Part shown: positions 28,190 through 43,539 of the stretch, one piece after another
How the letters are laid out: each line of letters starts with the position of its first letter
Numbering within the stretch: position 1 is the first letter of the stretch
Assembly: GCA_947561715.1 (NCBI GenBank)
Contig: OX387199.1
Coordinates: 12,033,001 to 12,097,000 of the forward strand
Length of the DNA stretch: 64,000 nucleotides
Origin: Ascidia mentula
Taxonomy: Eukaryota; Chordata; Ascidiacea; Phlebobranchia; Ascidiidae
Direction of reading: 5' to 3'
Notes under the pieces: model-generated
The model's database searches: none
What the model saw: the letters and a program-made list of their open reading frames with translations, nothing else
What the model was told of the DNA's origin: nothing
Made by a program: the position numbers and the translations under genes

Positions 28190-31100
28190 CTTTATTATAC
28201 TGTGGGAAACGCTGATACTCCAGTACTGAGTTTGCGGTTGCACAACGTATGTAACTATGCGATTTCAGCACTTGACCATTTTGCAGTATATGACTTTTCG
28301 ATAAAAAATATTTTTTTTCAGTACAAGCTTTATTATACAGTGGAAAACGCTGATACTCCAGTATTGCGTTTGCGGTTGCACAACGTATGTAACTATGCGA
28401 TTTCAGCACTTGTCCATTTTGCAGTATATGACTTTTCGATAAAAAATATTTTTTTTCAGTACAAGCTTTATTATACAGTGGAAAACGCTGATACTCCAGT
28501 TTTGCGTTTGCGGTTGCACAACGTATGTAACTATGCGCTTTCAGCACTTGTCCATTTTGCAGTATATGACTTTTCGATAAAAAATATTTTTTTTCAGTAC
28601 AAGCTTTATTATACAGTGGAAAACGCTGATACTCCAGTTTTGCGTTTGCGGTTGCACAACGTATGTAACTGTGCGCTTTCAGCATTTGTCCATTTTGCAG
28701 TATATGACTTTTCGAAAAAAAATATTTTTTTTTAGTACAAGCTTTATTATACAGTGGAAAAGGCTGATACTCCAGTATTGCGTTTGCGGTTGCACAACGT
28801 ATGTAACTATGCGATTTCAGCACTTGTCCATTTTGCAGTATACGACTTTTCGGTAAAAAATATTTTTTTTTAGTACAAGCTTTATTATACAGTGGAAAAC
28901 GCTGGTACTCCAGTATTGCTTTTGCGGTTGCACAACGTATGTAATCATGCGATTTCAGCACTTGTCCATTTTGCAGTATATGACTTTTCGATAAAAAATA
29001 GTTTTTTTTCTGTACAAGCTTTATTATTCCGTGGAAAACGCTGATACTCCAGTACTGAGTTTGCGGTTGCACAACGTATGTAACCATGCGATTTCAGCAC
29101 TTGTCCATTTTGCAGTATACGACTTTTCGGTAAAAAATATTTTTTTTTAGTACAAGCTTTATTATACAGTGGAAAACGCTAGTACTCCAGTATTGCTTTT
29201 GCGGTTGCACAACGTATGTAACTATGCGATTTCAGCACTTGTCCATTTTGCAGTATATGACTTTTCGATAAAAAATATTTTTTTTCAGTACAAGCTTTAT
29301 TATACAGTGGAAAAGGCTGATACTCCAGTACTGAGTTTGCGGTTGCACAACGTATGTAACTATGCGATTTCAGCACTTGTCCATTTTGCAGTATATGACT
29401 TTTCGATAAAAAATAGTTTTTTTTCTGTACAAGCTTTATTATACAGTGGAAAACGATGATACTCCAGTACTGAGTTTGCGGTTGCACAACGTATGTAACT
29501 ATGCGATTTCAGCACTTGTCCATTTTGCAGTATATGACTTTTCGATAAAAAATATTTTTTTTAGTACAAGCTTTATTATACAGTGGAAAACGCTGATACT
29601 CCAGTATTGCGTTTGCGGTTGCACAACGTATGTAACTAAGCGCTTTCAGCACTTGTCCATTTTGCAGTATATGACTTTTCGATAAAAAATATTTTTTTTC
29701 AGTACAAGCTTTATTATACAGTGGAAAACGCTGATACTCCAGTACTGAGTTTGCGGTTGCACAACGTATGTAACTATGCGCTTTCAGCACTTGTCCATTC
29801 TGCAGTATATGACTTTTCGATAAAAAATATTTTTCTTCACTACAAGCTTTATTATGCATTGGAAAACGCTGATACTCCAGTACTGAGTTTGCGGTTGCAC
29901 AACGTATGTAACCATGCGATTTCAGCACTTGTCCATTTTGCAGTATACGACTTTTCGGTAAAAAACTATTTTTTTTCAGTACAAGCTTTATTATACAGTG
30001 GAAAACGCTGATACTCCAGTTTTGCGTTTGCGGTTGCACAACGTATGTAACTATGCGATTTCAGCACTTGTCCATTTTGCAGTATATGACTTTTCGATAA
30101 AAAATAGTTTTTTTTCTGTACAAGCTTTATTATACAGTGGAAAACGCTGGTACTCCAGTACTGAGTTTGCGGTTGCACAACGTATGTAACTATGCGATTT
30201 CAGCACTTGTCCATTTTGCAGTATATGACTTTTCGATAAAAAATATTTTTTTCATTACAAGCTTTATTATACAGTGGAAAAGGCTGATACTCCAGTATTG
30301 CGTTTGCGGTTGCACAACGTATGTAACTATGCGCTTTCAGCACTTGTCCATATTGCAGTATATGAATTTTCGATAAAAAATATTTTTTTTCATTACAAGC
30401 TTTATTATGAAGTGGAAAACGCTGGTACTCCAGTATTGCTTTTGCGGTTGCACAACGTATGTAACCATGCGATTTCAGCACTTGTCCATTTTGCAGTATA
30501 TGACTTTTCGGTAAAAAATATTTTTTTTTAGTACAAGCTTTATTATACAGTGGAAAACGCTGGTACTCCAGTATTGCTTTTGCGGTTGCACAACGTATGT
30601 AACTATGCGATTTCAGCACTTGTCCATTTTGCAGTATATGACTTTTCGATAAAAAATATTTTTTTTCAGTACAAGCTTTATTATACAGTGGAAAACGCTG
30701 ATACTCCAGTACTGAGTTTGCGGTTGCACAACGTATGTAACTATGCGCTTTCAGCACTTGTCCATTTTGCAGTATATGACTTTTCGATAAAAAATATTTT
30801 TCTTCAGTACAAGCTTTATTATGCATTGGAAAACGCTGATACTCCAGTACTGAGTTTGCGGTTGCACAACGTATGTAACCATGCGATTTCAGCACTTGTC
30901 CATTTTGCAGTATACGACTTTTCGGTAAAAAACTATTTTTTTTCAGTACAAGCTTTATTATACAGTGGAAAACGCTGATACTCCAGTTTTGCGTTTGCGG
31001 TTGCACAACGTATGTAACTATGCGATTTCAGCACTTGTCCATTTTGCAGTATATGACTTTTCGATAAAAAATAGTTTTTTTTCTGTACAAGCTTTATTAT

Positions 31101-34100
31101 ACAGTGGAAAACGCTGATACTCCAGTACTGAGTTTGCGGTTGCACAACGTATGTAACTGTGCGATTTCAGCACTTGTCCATTTTGCAGTATATGACTTTT
31201 CGATAAAAAATATTTTTTTCATTACAAGCTTTATTATACAGTGGAAAAGGCTGATACTCCAGTATTGCGTTTGCGGTTGCACAACGTATGTAACTATGCG
31301 CTTTCAGCACTTGTCCATATTGCAGTATATGACTTTTCGATAAAAAATATTTTTTTTCATTACAAGCTTTATTATGAAGTGGAAAACGCTGGTACTCCAG
31401 TATTGCTTTTGCGTTTGCACAACGTATGTAACCATGCGATTTCAGCACTTGTCCATTTTGCAGTATATGACTTTTCGGTAAAAAATATTTTTTTTTAGTA
31501 CAAGCTTTATTATACAGTGGAAAACGCTGGTACTCCAGTATTGCTTTTGCGGTTGCACAACGTATGTAACTATGCGATTTCAGCACTTGTCCATTTTGCA
31601 GTATATGACTTTTCGATAAAAAATAGTTTTTTTTCTGTACAAGCTTTATTATACAGTGGAAAACGCTGATACTCCAGTACTGAGTTTGCGGTTGCACAAC
31701 GTATGTAACTATGCGATTTCAGCACTTGTCCATTTTGCAGTATATGACTTTTCGATAAAAAATATTTTTTTTCAGTACAAGCTTTATTATACAGTGGAAA
31801 ACGCTGATACTCCAGTATTGCGTTTGCGGTTGCACAACGTATGTAACTATGCGCTTTCAGCACTTGTCCATATTGCAGTATTAAACTTTTCGATAAAAAA
31901 TACTTTTTTTCATTACAAGCTTTATTATACAGTGGAAAACGCTGGTACTCCAGTATTGTTTTTGCGGTTGCACAACGTATGTAACTATGCAATTTCAGCA
32001 CTTGTCCATTTTGCAGTATATGACTTTTCGTGGAAAAATATTTTTTTTCATCACAAGCTTTATTATACAGTGGAAAACGCTGATACTCCAGTATTGCGTT
32101 TGCGGTTGCACAACGTATGTAACTATGCGCTTTCAGCACTTGTCCATATTGCAGTATATGACTTTTCGGTAAAAAATATTTTTTTTCATTACAAGCTTTA
32201 TTATACAGTGGAAAACGCTGGTACTCCAGTATTGCTTTTGCGGTTGCACAACGTATGTAACTATGCGATTTCAGCACTTGTCCATTTTGCAGTATATGAC
32301 TTTTCGATAAAAAATATTTTTTTTCAGTACAAGCTTTATTATACAGTGGAAAACGCTGATACTCCAGTTTTGCGTTTGCGGTTGCACAACGTATGTAACT
32401 ATGCGCTTTCAGCACTTGTCCATATTGCAGTATATGACTTTTCGGTAAAAAATATTTTTTTTCATTACAAGCTTTATTATACAGTGGAAAACGCTGGTAC
32501 TCCAGTATTGCTTTTGCGGTTGCACAACGTATGTAACTATGCGATTTCAGCACTTGTCCATTTTGCAGTATATGACTTTTCGTTAAAAAATAGTTTTTTT
32601 TCTGTACAAGCTTTATTATACTGTGGGAAACGCTGATACTCCAGTACTGAGTTTGCGGTTGCACAACGTATGTAACTATGCGATTTCAGCACTTGACCAT
32701 TTTGCAGTATATGACTTTTCGATAAAAAATATTTTTTTTCAGTACAAGCTTTATTATACAGTGGAAAACGCTGATACTCCAGTATTGCGTTTGCGGTTGC
32801 ACAACGTATGTAACTATGCGATTTCAGCACTTGTCCATTTTGCAGTATATGACTTTTCGATAAAAAATATTTTTTTTCAGTACAAGCTTTATTATACAGT
32901 GGAAAACGCTGATACTCCAGTTTTGCGTTTGCGGTTGCACAACGTATGTAACTATGCGCTTTCAGCACTTGTCCATTTTGCAGTATATGACTTTTCGATA
33001 AAAAATATTTTTTTTCAGTACAAGCTTTATTATACAGTGGAAAACGCTGATACTCCAGTTTTGCGTTTGCGGTTGCACAACGTATGTAACTATGCGCTTT
33101 CAGCACTTGTCCATTTTGCAGTATACGACTTTTCGGTAAAAAATATTTTTTTTTAGTACAAGCTTTATTATACAGTGGAAAACGCTGGTACTCCAGTATT
33201 GCTTTTGCGGTTGCACAACGTATGTAATCATGCGATTTCAGCACTTGTCCATTTTGCAGTATATGACTTTTCGATAAAAAATAGTTTTTTTTCTGTACAA
33301 GCTTTATTATACCGTGGAAAACGCTGATAGTCCAGTTTTGCGTTTGCGGTTGCACAACGTATGTAACTATGCGCTTTCAGCACTTGTCCATTTTGCAGTA
33401 TACGACTTTTCGGTAAAAAATATTTTTTTTTAGTACAAGCTTTATTATACAGTGGAAAACGCTGGTACTCCAGTATTGCTTTTGCGGTTGCACAACGTAT
33501 GTAATCATGCGATTTCAGCACTTGTCCATTTTGCAGTATATGACTTTTCGATAAAAAATAGTTTTTTTTCTGTACAAGCTTTATTATACCGTGGAAAACG
33601 CTGATACTCCAGTACTGAGTTTGCGGTTGCCCAACGTATGTAACCATGCGATTTCAGCACTTGTCCATTTTGCAGTATACGACTTTTCGGTAAAAAATAT
33701 TTTTTTTTAGTACAAGCTTTATTATACAGTGGAAAACGCTAGTACTCCAGTATTGCTTTTGCGGTTGCACAACGTATGTAACTATGCGATTTCAGCACTT
33801 GTCCATTTTGCAGTATATGACTTTTCGATAAAAAATATTTTTTTTCAGTACAAGCTTTATTATACAGTGGAAAAGGCTGATACTCCAGTACTGAGTTTGC
33901 GGTTGCACAACGTATGTAACTATGCGATTTCAGCACTTGTCCATTTTGCAGTATATGACTTTTCGATAAAAAATATTTTTTTTTAGTACAAGCTTTATTA
34001 TACAGTGGAAAACGCTGATACTCCAGTATTGCGTTTGCGGTGGCACAACGTATGTAACTAAGCGCTTTCAGCACTTGTCCATTTTGCAGTATATGACTTT

Positions 34101-36842
34101 TCGATAAAAAATATTTTTTTTCAGTACAAGCTTTATTATACAGTGGAAAACGCTGATACTCCAGTACTGAGTTTGCGGTTGCACAACGTATGTAACTATG
34201 CGCTTTCAGCACTTGTCCATTCTGCAGTATATGAGTTTTCGATAAAAAATATTTTTCTTCACTACAAGCTTTATTATGCATTGGAAAACGCTGATACTCC
34301 AGTACTGAGTTTGCGGTTGCACAACGTATGTAACCATGCGATTTCAGCACTTGTCCATTTTGCAGTATACGACTTTTCGGTAAAAAACTATTTTTTTTCA
34401 GTACAAGCTTTATTATACAGTGGAAAACGCTGATACTCCAGTTTTGCGTTTGCGGTTGCACAACGTATGTAACTATGCGATTTCAGCACTTGTCCATTTT
34501 GCAGTATATGACTTTTCGATAAAAAATAGTTTTTTTTCTGTACAAGCTTTATTATACAGTGGAAAACGCTGATACTCCAGTACTGAGTTTGCGGTTGCAC
34601 AACGTATGTAACTATGCGATTTCAGCACTTGTCCATTTTGCAGTATATGACTTTTCGATAAAAAATATTTTTTTCATTACAAGCTTTATTATACAGTGGA
34701 AAAGGCTGATACTCCAGTATTGCGTTTGCGGTTGCACAACGTATGTAACTATGCGCTTTCAGCACTTGTCCATATTGCAGTATATGAATTTTCGATAAAA
34801 AATATTTTTTTTCATTACAAGCTTTATTATGAAGTGGAAAACGCTGGTACTCCAGTATTGCTTTTGCGGTTGCACAACGTATGTAACCATGCGATTTCAG
34901 CACTTGTCCATTTTGCAGTATATGACTTTTCGGTAAAAAATATTTTTTTTTAGTACAAGCTTTATTATACAGTGGAAAACGCTGGTACTCCAGTATTGCT
35001 TTTGCGGTTGCACAACGTATGTAACTATGCGATTTCAGCACTTGTCCATTTTGCAGTATATGACTTTTCGATAAAAAATATTTTTTTTCAGTACAAGCTT
35101 TATTATACAGTGGAAAACGCTGATATTCCAGTACTGAGTTTGCGGTTGCACAACGTATGTAACTATGCGCTTTCAGCACTTGTCCATTTTGCAGTATATG
35201 ACTTTTCGATAAAAAATATTTTTCTTCAGTACAAGCTTTATTATGCATTGGAAAACGCTGATACTCCAGTACTGAGTTTGCGGTTGCACAACGTATGTAA
35301 CCATGCGATTTCAGCACTTGTCCATTTTGCAGTATACGACTTTTCGGTAAAAAACTATTTTTTTTCAGTACAAGCTTTATTATACAGTGGAAAACGCTGA
35401 TACTCCAGTTTTGCGTTTGCGGTTGCACAACGTATGTAACTATGCGATTTCAGCACTTGTCCATTTTGCAGTATATGACTTTTCGATAAAAAATAGTTTT
35501 TTTTCTGTACAAGCTTTATTATACAGTGGAAAACGCTGATACTCCAGTACTGAGTTTGCGGTTGCACAACGTATGTAACTGTGCGATTTCAGCACTTGTC
35601 CATTTTGCAGTATATGACTTTTCGATAAAAAATATTTTTTTCATTACAAGCTTTATTATACAGTGGAAAAGGCTGATACTCCAGTATTGCGTTTGCGGTT
35701 GCACAACGTATGTAACTATGCGCTTTCAGCACTTGTCCATATTGCAGTATATGACTTTTCGATAAAAAATATTTTTTTTCATTACAAGCTTTATTATGAA
35801 GTGGAAAACGCTGGTACTCCAGTATTGCTTTTGCGGTTGCACAACGTATGTAACCATGCGATTTCAGCACTTGTCCATTTTGCAGTATATGACTTTTCGG
35901 TAAAAAATATTTTTTTTTAGTACAAGCTTTATTATACAGTGGAAAACGCTGGTACTCCAGTATTGCTTTTGCGGTTGCACAACGTATGTAACTATGCGAT
36001 TTCAGCACTTGTCCATTTTGCAGTATATGACTTTTCGATAAAAAATAGTTTTTTTTCTGTACAAGCTTTATTATACAGTGGAAAACGCTGATACTCCAGT
36101 ACTGAGTTTGCGGTTGCACAACGTATGTAACTATGCGATTTCAGCACTTGTCCATTTTGCAGTATATGACTTTTCGATAAAAAATATTTTTTTTCAGTAC
36201 AAGCTTTATTATACAGTGGAAAACGCTGATACTCCAGTATTGCGTTTGCGGTTGCACAACGTATGTAACTATGCGCTTTCAGCACTTGTCCATATTGCAG
36301 TATTAAACTTTTCGATAAAAAATACTTTTTTTCATTACAAGCTTTATTATACAGTGGAAAACGCTGGTACTCCAGTATTGTTTTTGCGGTTGCACAACGT
36401 ATGTAACTATGCAATTTCAGCACTTGTCCATTTTGCAGTATATGACTTTTCGTGGAAAAATATTTTTTTTCATCACAAGCTTTATTATACAGTGGAAAAC
36501 GCTGATACTCCAGTATTGCGTTTGCGGTTGCACAACGTATGTAACTATGCGCTTTCAGCACTTGTCCATATTGCAGTATATGACTTTTCGGTAAAAAATA
36601 TTTTTTTTCATTACAAGCTTTAATATACAGTGGAAAACGCTGGTACTCCAGTATTGCTTTTGCGGTTGCACAACGTATGTAACTATGTGATTTCAGCACT
36701 TGTCCATTTTGCAGTATATGACTTTTCGATAAAAAATATTTTTTTTCAGTACAAGCTTTATTATACAGTGGAAAACGCTGATACTCCAGTTTTGCGTTTG
36801 CGGTTGCACAACGTATGTAACTATGCGCTTTCAGCACTTGTC
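28190..36842 (+). repeat. About 4.2-kb block repeated at 4421-4422 bp (32 monomers)
   Basis: 28190-32420 and about 32611-36842 share monomer order at offset 4421-4422 bp, apart from a stretch near 29.2/33.7 kb where one extra monomer shifts the offset to about 4560. Markers are CACTTGACCATTTTG (28270, 32691), CATTCTGCAGTA (29796, 34218), TATGAATTTTCG (30361, 34783) and CAGTATTAAACTTTTC (31876, 36298). A third copy of part of this series lies at 43.5-47.5 kb. Confidence 0.85.
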
Positions 36843-38279
36843 CATTTTGCAGTATATGACTTTTCGAAAAAAAATATTTTTTTTTAGTACAAGCTTTATT
36901 ATACAGTGGAAAAGGCTGATACTCCAGTATTGCGTTTGCGGTTGCACAACGTATGTAACTATGCGATTTCAGCACTTGTCCATTTTGCAGTATACGACTT
37001 TTCGGTAAAAAATATTTTTTTTTAGTACAAGCTTTATTATACAGTGGAAAACGCTGGTACTCCAGTATTGCTTTTGCGGTTGCACAACGTATGTAATCAT
37101 GCGATTTCAGCACTTGTCCATTTTGCAGTATATGACTTTTCGATAAAAAATAGTTTTTTTTCTGTACAAGCTTTATTATACAGTGGAAAACGCTGATACT
37201 CCAGTACTGAGTTTGCGGTTGCACAACGTATGTAACCATGCGATTTCAGCACTTGTCCATTTTGCAGTATACGACTTTTCGGTAAAAAATATTTTTTTTT
37301 AGTACAAGCTTTATTATACAGTGGAAAACGCTAGTACTCCAGTATTGCTTTTGCGGTTGCACAACGTATGTAACTATGCGATTTCAGCACTTGTCCATTT
37401 TGCAGTATATGACTTTTCGATAAAAAATAGTTTTTTTTCTGTACAAGCTTTATTATACAGTGGGAAACGCTGATAATCCAGTACTGAGTTTGCGGTTGCA
37501 CAACGTATGTAACTATGCGCTTTCAGCACTTGTCCATTTTGCAGTATATGACTTTTCGATAAAAAATAATTTTTTTTCAGTACAAGCTTTATTATACAGT
37601 GGGAAACGCTGATACTCCAGTACTGAGTTTGCGGTTGCACAACGTATGTAACCATGCGATTTCAGCACTTGTCCATTTTGCAGTATACGACTTTTCGGTA
37701 AAAAATATTTTTTTTTAGTACAAGCTTTATTATACAGTGGAAAACGCTAGTACTCCAGTATTGCTTTTGCGGTTGCACAACGTATGTAACTATGCGATTT
37801 CAGCACTTGTCCATTTTGCAGTATATGACTTTTCGATAAAAAATAGTTTTTTTTCTGTACAAGCTTTATTATACAGTGGGAAACGCTGATAATCCAGTAC
37901 TGAGTTTGCGGTTGCACAACGTATGTAACTATGCGCTTTCAGCACTTGTCCATTTTGCAGTATATGACTTTTCGATAAAAAATATTTTTCTTCAGTACAA
38001 GCTTTATTATGCAGTGGAAAACGCTGATACTCCAGTACTGAGTTTGCGGTTGCACAACGTATGTAACCATGCGATTTCAGCACTTGTCCATTTTGCAGTA
38101 TACGACTTTTCGGTAAAAAATATTTTTTTTCAGTACAAGCTTTATTATACAGTGGAAAACGCTGACACTCCAGTTTTGCGTTTGCGGTTGCACAACGTAT
38201 GTAACTATGCGATTTCAGCACTTGCCCATTTTGCAGTATATGACTTTTCGATAAAAAATAGTTTTTTTTCTGTACAAGC

Positions 38280-41200
38280 TTTATTATACAGTGGAAAACG
38301 CTGATACTCCAGTACTGAGTTTGCGGTTGCACAACGTATGTAACTATGCGATTTCAGCACTTGTCCATTTTGCAGTATATGACTTTTCGATAAAAAATAT
38401 TTTTTTTCAGTACAAGCTTTATTATACAGTGGAAAACGCTGATACTCCAGTTTTGCGTTTGCGGTTGCACAACGTATGTAACTATGCGCTTTCAGCACTT
38501 GTCCATTTTGCAGTATATGACTTTTCGATAAAAAATATTTTTTTTCAGTACAAGCTTTATTATACAGTGGAAAACGCTGATACTCCAGTTTTGCGTTTGC
38601 GGTTGCACAACGTATGTAACTATGCGCTTTCAGCACTTGTCCATTTTGCAGTATATGACTTTTCGATAAAAAATATTTTTTTTCAGTACAAGCTTTATTA
38701 TACAGTGGAAAACGCTGATACTCCAGTTTTGCGTTTGCGGTTGCACAACGTATGTAACTATGCGCTTTCAGCACTTGTCCATTTTGCAGTATATGACTTT
38801 TCGAAAAAAAATATTTTTTTTTAGTACAAGCTTTATTATACAGTGGAAAACGCTGATACTCCAGTACTGAGTTTGCGGTTGCACAACGTATGTAACCATG
38901 CGATTTCAGCATTTGTCCATTTTGCAGTATACGACTTTTCAGTAAAAAATATTTTTTTTTAGTACAAGCTTTATAATACAGTGGAAAACGCTGGTACTCC
39001 AGTATTGCTTTTGCGGTTGCACAACGTATGTAACTATGCGATTTCAGCACTTGTCCATTTTGCAGTATATGACTTTTCGATAAAAAATATTTTTTTTCAT
39101 TACAAGCTTTATTATACAGTGGAAAAGGCTGATACTCCAGTTTTGCGTTTGCGGTTGCACAACGTATGTAACTATGCGCTTTCAGCACTTGTCTATATTG
39201 CAGTATATGACTTTTCGATAAAAAATATTTTTTTTCATTACAAGCTTTATTATGAAGTGGAAAACGCTGGTACTCCAGTATTGCTTTTGCGGTTGCACAA
39301 CGTATGTAACTATGCGATTTCAGCACTTGTCCATTTTGCAGTATATGACTTTCCGATAAAAAATATTTTTTTTCAGTACAAGCTTTATTATACAGTGGAA
39401 AACGCTGATACTCCAGTACTGAGTTTGCGGTTGCACAACGTATGTAACCATGCGATTTCAGCACTTGTCCATTTTGCAGTATATGACTTTTCGGTAAAAA
39501 ATATTTTTTTTTAGTACAAGCATTATTATACAGTGGAAAACGCTGATACTCCAGTATTGCGTTTGCGGTTGCGCAACGTATGTAACTATGCGCTTTCAGC
39601 ACTTGTCCATTTTGCAGTATATGACTTTTCGATAAAAAATATTTTTCTTCAGTACAAGCTTTATTATGCAGTGGAAAACGCTGATACTCCAGTACTGAGT
39701 TTGCGGTTGCACAACGTATGTAACCATGCGATTTCAGCACTTGTCCATTTTGCAGTATACGACTTTTCGGTAAAAAATAGTTTTTTTCAGTACAAGCTTT
39801 ATTATACAGTGGAAAACGCTGATACTCCAGTTTTGCGTTTGCGGTTGCACAACGTATGTAACTATGCGATTTCAGCACTTGTCCATTTTGCAGTATATGA
39901 CTTTTCGATAAAAAATAGTTTTTTTTCTGTACAAGCTTTATCATACAGTGGAAAACGCTGATACTCCAGTACTGAGTTTGCGGTTGCACAACGTATGTAA
40001 CTATGCGATTTCAGCACTTGTCCATTTTGCAGTATATGACTTTTCGATAAAAAATATTTTTTTTCATTACAAGCTTTATTATACAGTGGAAAACGCTGAT
40101 ACTCCAGTATTGCGTTTGCGGTTGCACAACGTATGTAACTATGCGATTTCAGCACTTGTCCATTTTGCTGTATATGACTTTTCGATAAAAAATAGTTTTT
40201 TTTCTGTACAAGCTTTATTATACAGTGGAAAACGCTGATACTCCAGTACTGAGTTTGCGGTTGCACAACGTATGTAACTATGCGATTTCAGCACTTGTCC
40301 ATTTTGCAGTATATGACTTTTCGATAAAAAATATTTTTTTTCAGTACAAGCTTTATTATACAGTGGAAAACGCTGATACTCCAGTATTGCGTTTGCGGTT
40401 GCACAACGTATGTAACTATGCGCTTTCAGCACTTGTCCATATTGCAGTATATGACTTTTCGATAAAAAATACTTTTTTTCATTACAAGCTTTATTATACA
40501 GTGGAAAACGCTGGTACTCCAGTATTGCTTTTGCGGTTGCACAACGTATGTAACTATGCAATTTCAGCACTTGTCCATTTTGCAGTATATGACTTTTCGT
40601 GGAAAAATATTTTTTTTCATCTCAAGCTTTATTATACAGTGGAAAACGCTGATACTCCAGTATTGCGTTTGCGGTTGCACAACGTATGTAACTATGCGCT
40701 TTCAGCACTTGTCCATATTGCAGTATATGACTTTTCGGTAAAAAATATTTTTTTTCATTACAAGCTTTATTATACAGTGGAAAACGCTGGTACTCCAGTA
40801 TTGCTTTTGCGGTTGCACAACGTATGTAACTATGCGATTTCAGCACTTGTCCATTTTGCAGTATATGACTTTTCGATAAAAAATAGTTTTTTTTCTGTAC
40901 AAGCTTTATTATACTGTGGGAAACGCTGATACTCCAGTACTGAGTTTGCGGTTGCACAACGTATGTAACTATGCGATTTCAGCACTTGACCATTTTGCAG
41001 TATATGACTTTTCGATAAAAAATATTTTTTTTCAGTACAAGCTTTATTATACAGTGGAAAACGCTGATACTCCAGTATTGCGTTTGCGGTTGCACAACGT
41101 ATGTAACTATGCGATTTCAGCACTTGTCCATTTTGCAGTATATGACTTTTCGATAAAAAATATTTTTTTTCAGTACAAGCTTTATTATACAGTGGAAAAC

Positions 41201-41450
41201 GCCGATACTCCAGTTTTGCGTTTGCGGTTGCACAACGTATGTAACTATGCGCTTTCAGCACTTGTCCATTTTGCAGTATATGACTTTTCGATAAAAAATA
41301 TTTTTTTTCAGTACAAGCTTTATTATACAGTGGAAAAAGCTGATACTCCAGTTTTGCGTTTGCGGTTGCACAACGTATGTAACTGTGCGCTTTCAGCATT
41401 TGTCCATTTTGCAGTATATGACTTTTCGAAAAAAAATATTTTTTTTTAGT
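38280..41450 (+). repeat. Distant copy of the 25.4-28.7 kb satellite block
   Basis: Monomers at 38.3-41.4 kb follow the order of 25.4-28.7 kb at offsets 12853 and then 12714 bp, one monomer apart, because one TCTGTAC monomer is missing near 39.07 kb. Markers include AAGCTTTATAATAC (26111, 38964), CTTGTCTATATTG (26475, 39189), AAGCATTATTA (26815, 39529) and TTTGCTGTATATG (27452, 40166). Confidence 0.8.
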
Positions 41451-43539
41451 ACAAGCTTTATTATGCAGTGGAAAACGCTGATACTCCAGTACTGAGTTTG
41501 CGGTTGCACAACGTATGTAACCATGCGATTTCAGCACTTGTCCATTTTGCAGTATACGACTTTTCGGTAAAAAATAGTTTTTTTCAGTACAAGCTTTATT
41601 ATACAGTGGAAAACGCTGATACTCCAGTTTTGCGTTTGCGGTTGCACAACGTATGTAACTATGCGATTTCAGCACTTGTCCATTTTGCAGTATATGACTT
41701 TTCGATAAAAAATAGTTTTTTTTCTGTACAAGCTTTATCATACAGTGGAAAACGCTGATACTCCAGTACTGAGTTTGCGGTTGCACAACGTATGTAACTA
41801 TGCGATTTCAGCACTTGTCCATTTTGCAGTATATGACTTTTCGATAAAAAATATTTTTTTTCATTACAAGCTTTATTATACAGTGGAAAACGCTGATACT
41901 CCAGTATTGCGTTTGCGGTTGCACAACGTATGTAACTATGCGATTTCAGCACTTGTCCATTTGCTGTATATGACTTTTCGATAAAAAATAGTTTTTTTTC
42001 TGTACAAGCTTTATTATACAGTGGAAAACGCTGATACTCCAGTACTGAGTTTGCGGTTGCACAACGTATGTAACTATGCGATTTCAGCACTTGTCCATTT
42101 TGCAGTATATGACTTTTCGATAAAAAATATTTTTTTTCAGTACAAGCTTTATTATACAGTGGAAAACGCTGATACTCCAGTATTGCGTTTGCGGTTGCAC
42201 AACGTATGTAACTATGCGCTTTCAGCACTTGTCCATATTGCAGTATATGACTTTTCGATAAAAAATACTTTTTTTCATTACAAGCTTTATTATACAGTGG
42301 AAAACGCTGGTACTCCAGTATTGCTTTTGCGGTTGCACAACGTATGTAACTATGCAATTTCAGCACTTGTCCATTTTGCAGTATATGACTTTTCGTGGAA
42401 AAATATTTTTTTTCATCACAAGCTTTATTATACAGTGGAAAACGCTGATACTCCAGTATTGCGTTTGCGGTTGCACAACGTATGTAACTATGCGCTTTCA
42501 GCACTTGTCCATATTGCAGTATATGACTTTTCGGTAAAAAATATTTTTTTTCATCACAAGCTTTATTATACAGTGGAAAACGCTGGTACTCCAGTATTGC
42601 TTTTGCGGTTGCACAACGTATGTAACTATGCAATTTCAGCACTTGTCCATTTTGCAGTATATGACTTTTCGATAAAAAATATTTTTTTTCAGTACAAGCT
42701 TTATTATACAGTGGAAAACGCTGATACTCCAGTATTGCGTTTGCGGTTGCACAACGTATGTAACTATGCGATTTCAGCACTTGTCCATTTTGCAGTATAT
42801 GACTTTTCGATAAAAAATATTTTTTTTCAGTACAAGCTTTATTATACAGTGGAAAACGCCGATACTCCAGTTTTGCGTTTGCGGTTGCACAACGTATGTA
42901 ACTATGCGCTTTCAGCACTTGTCCATTTTGCAGTATATGACTTTTCGATAAAAAATATTTTTTTTCAGTACAAGCTTTATTATACAGTGGAAAAAGCTGA
43001 TACTCCAGTTTTGCGTTTGCGGTTGCACAACGTATGTAACTGTGCGCTTTCAGCATTTGTCCATTTTGCAGTATATGACTTTTCGAAAAAAAATATTTTT
43101 TTTTAGTACAAGCTTTATTATACAGTGGAAAAGGCTGATACTCCAGTATTGCGTTTGCGGTTGCACAACGTATGTAACTATGCGATTTCAGCACTTGTCC
43201 ATTTTGCAGTATACGACTTTTCGGTAAAAAATATTTTTTTTTAGTACAAGCTTTATTATACAGTGGAAAACGCTGGTACTCCAGTATTGCTTTTGCGGTT
43301 GCACAACGTATGTAATCATGCGATTTCAGCACTTGTCCATTTTGCAGTATATGACTTTTCGATAAAAAATAGTTTTTTTTCTGTACAAGCTTTATTATTC
43401 CGTGGAAAACGCTGATACACCAGTACTGAGTTTGCGGTTGCACAACGTATGTATCCATGCGATTTCAGCACTTGTCCATTTTGCAGTATACGACTTTTCG
43501 GTAAAAAATATTTTTTTTTAGTACAAGCTTTATTATACA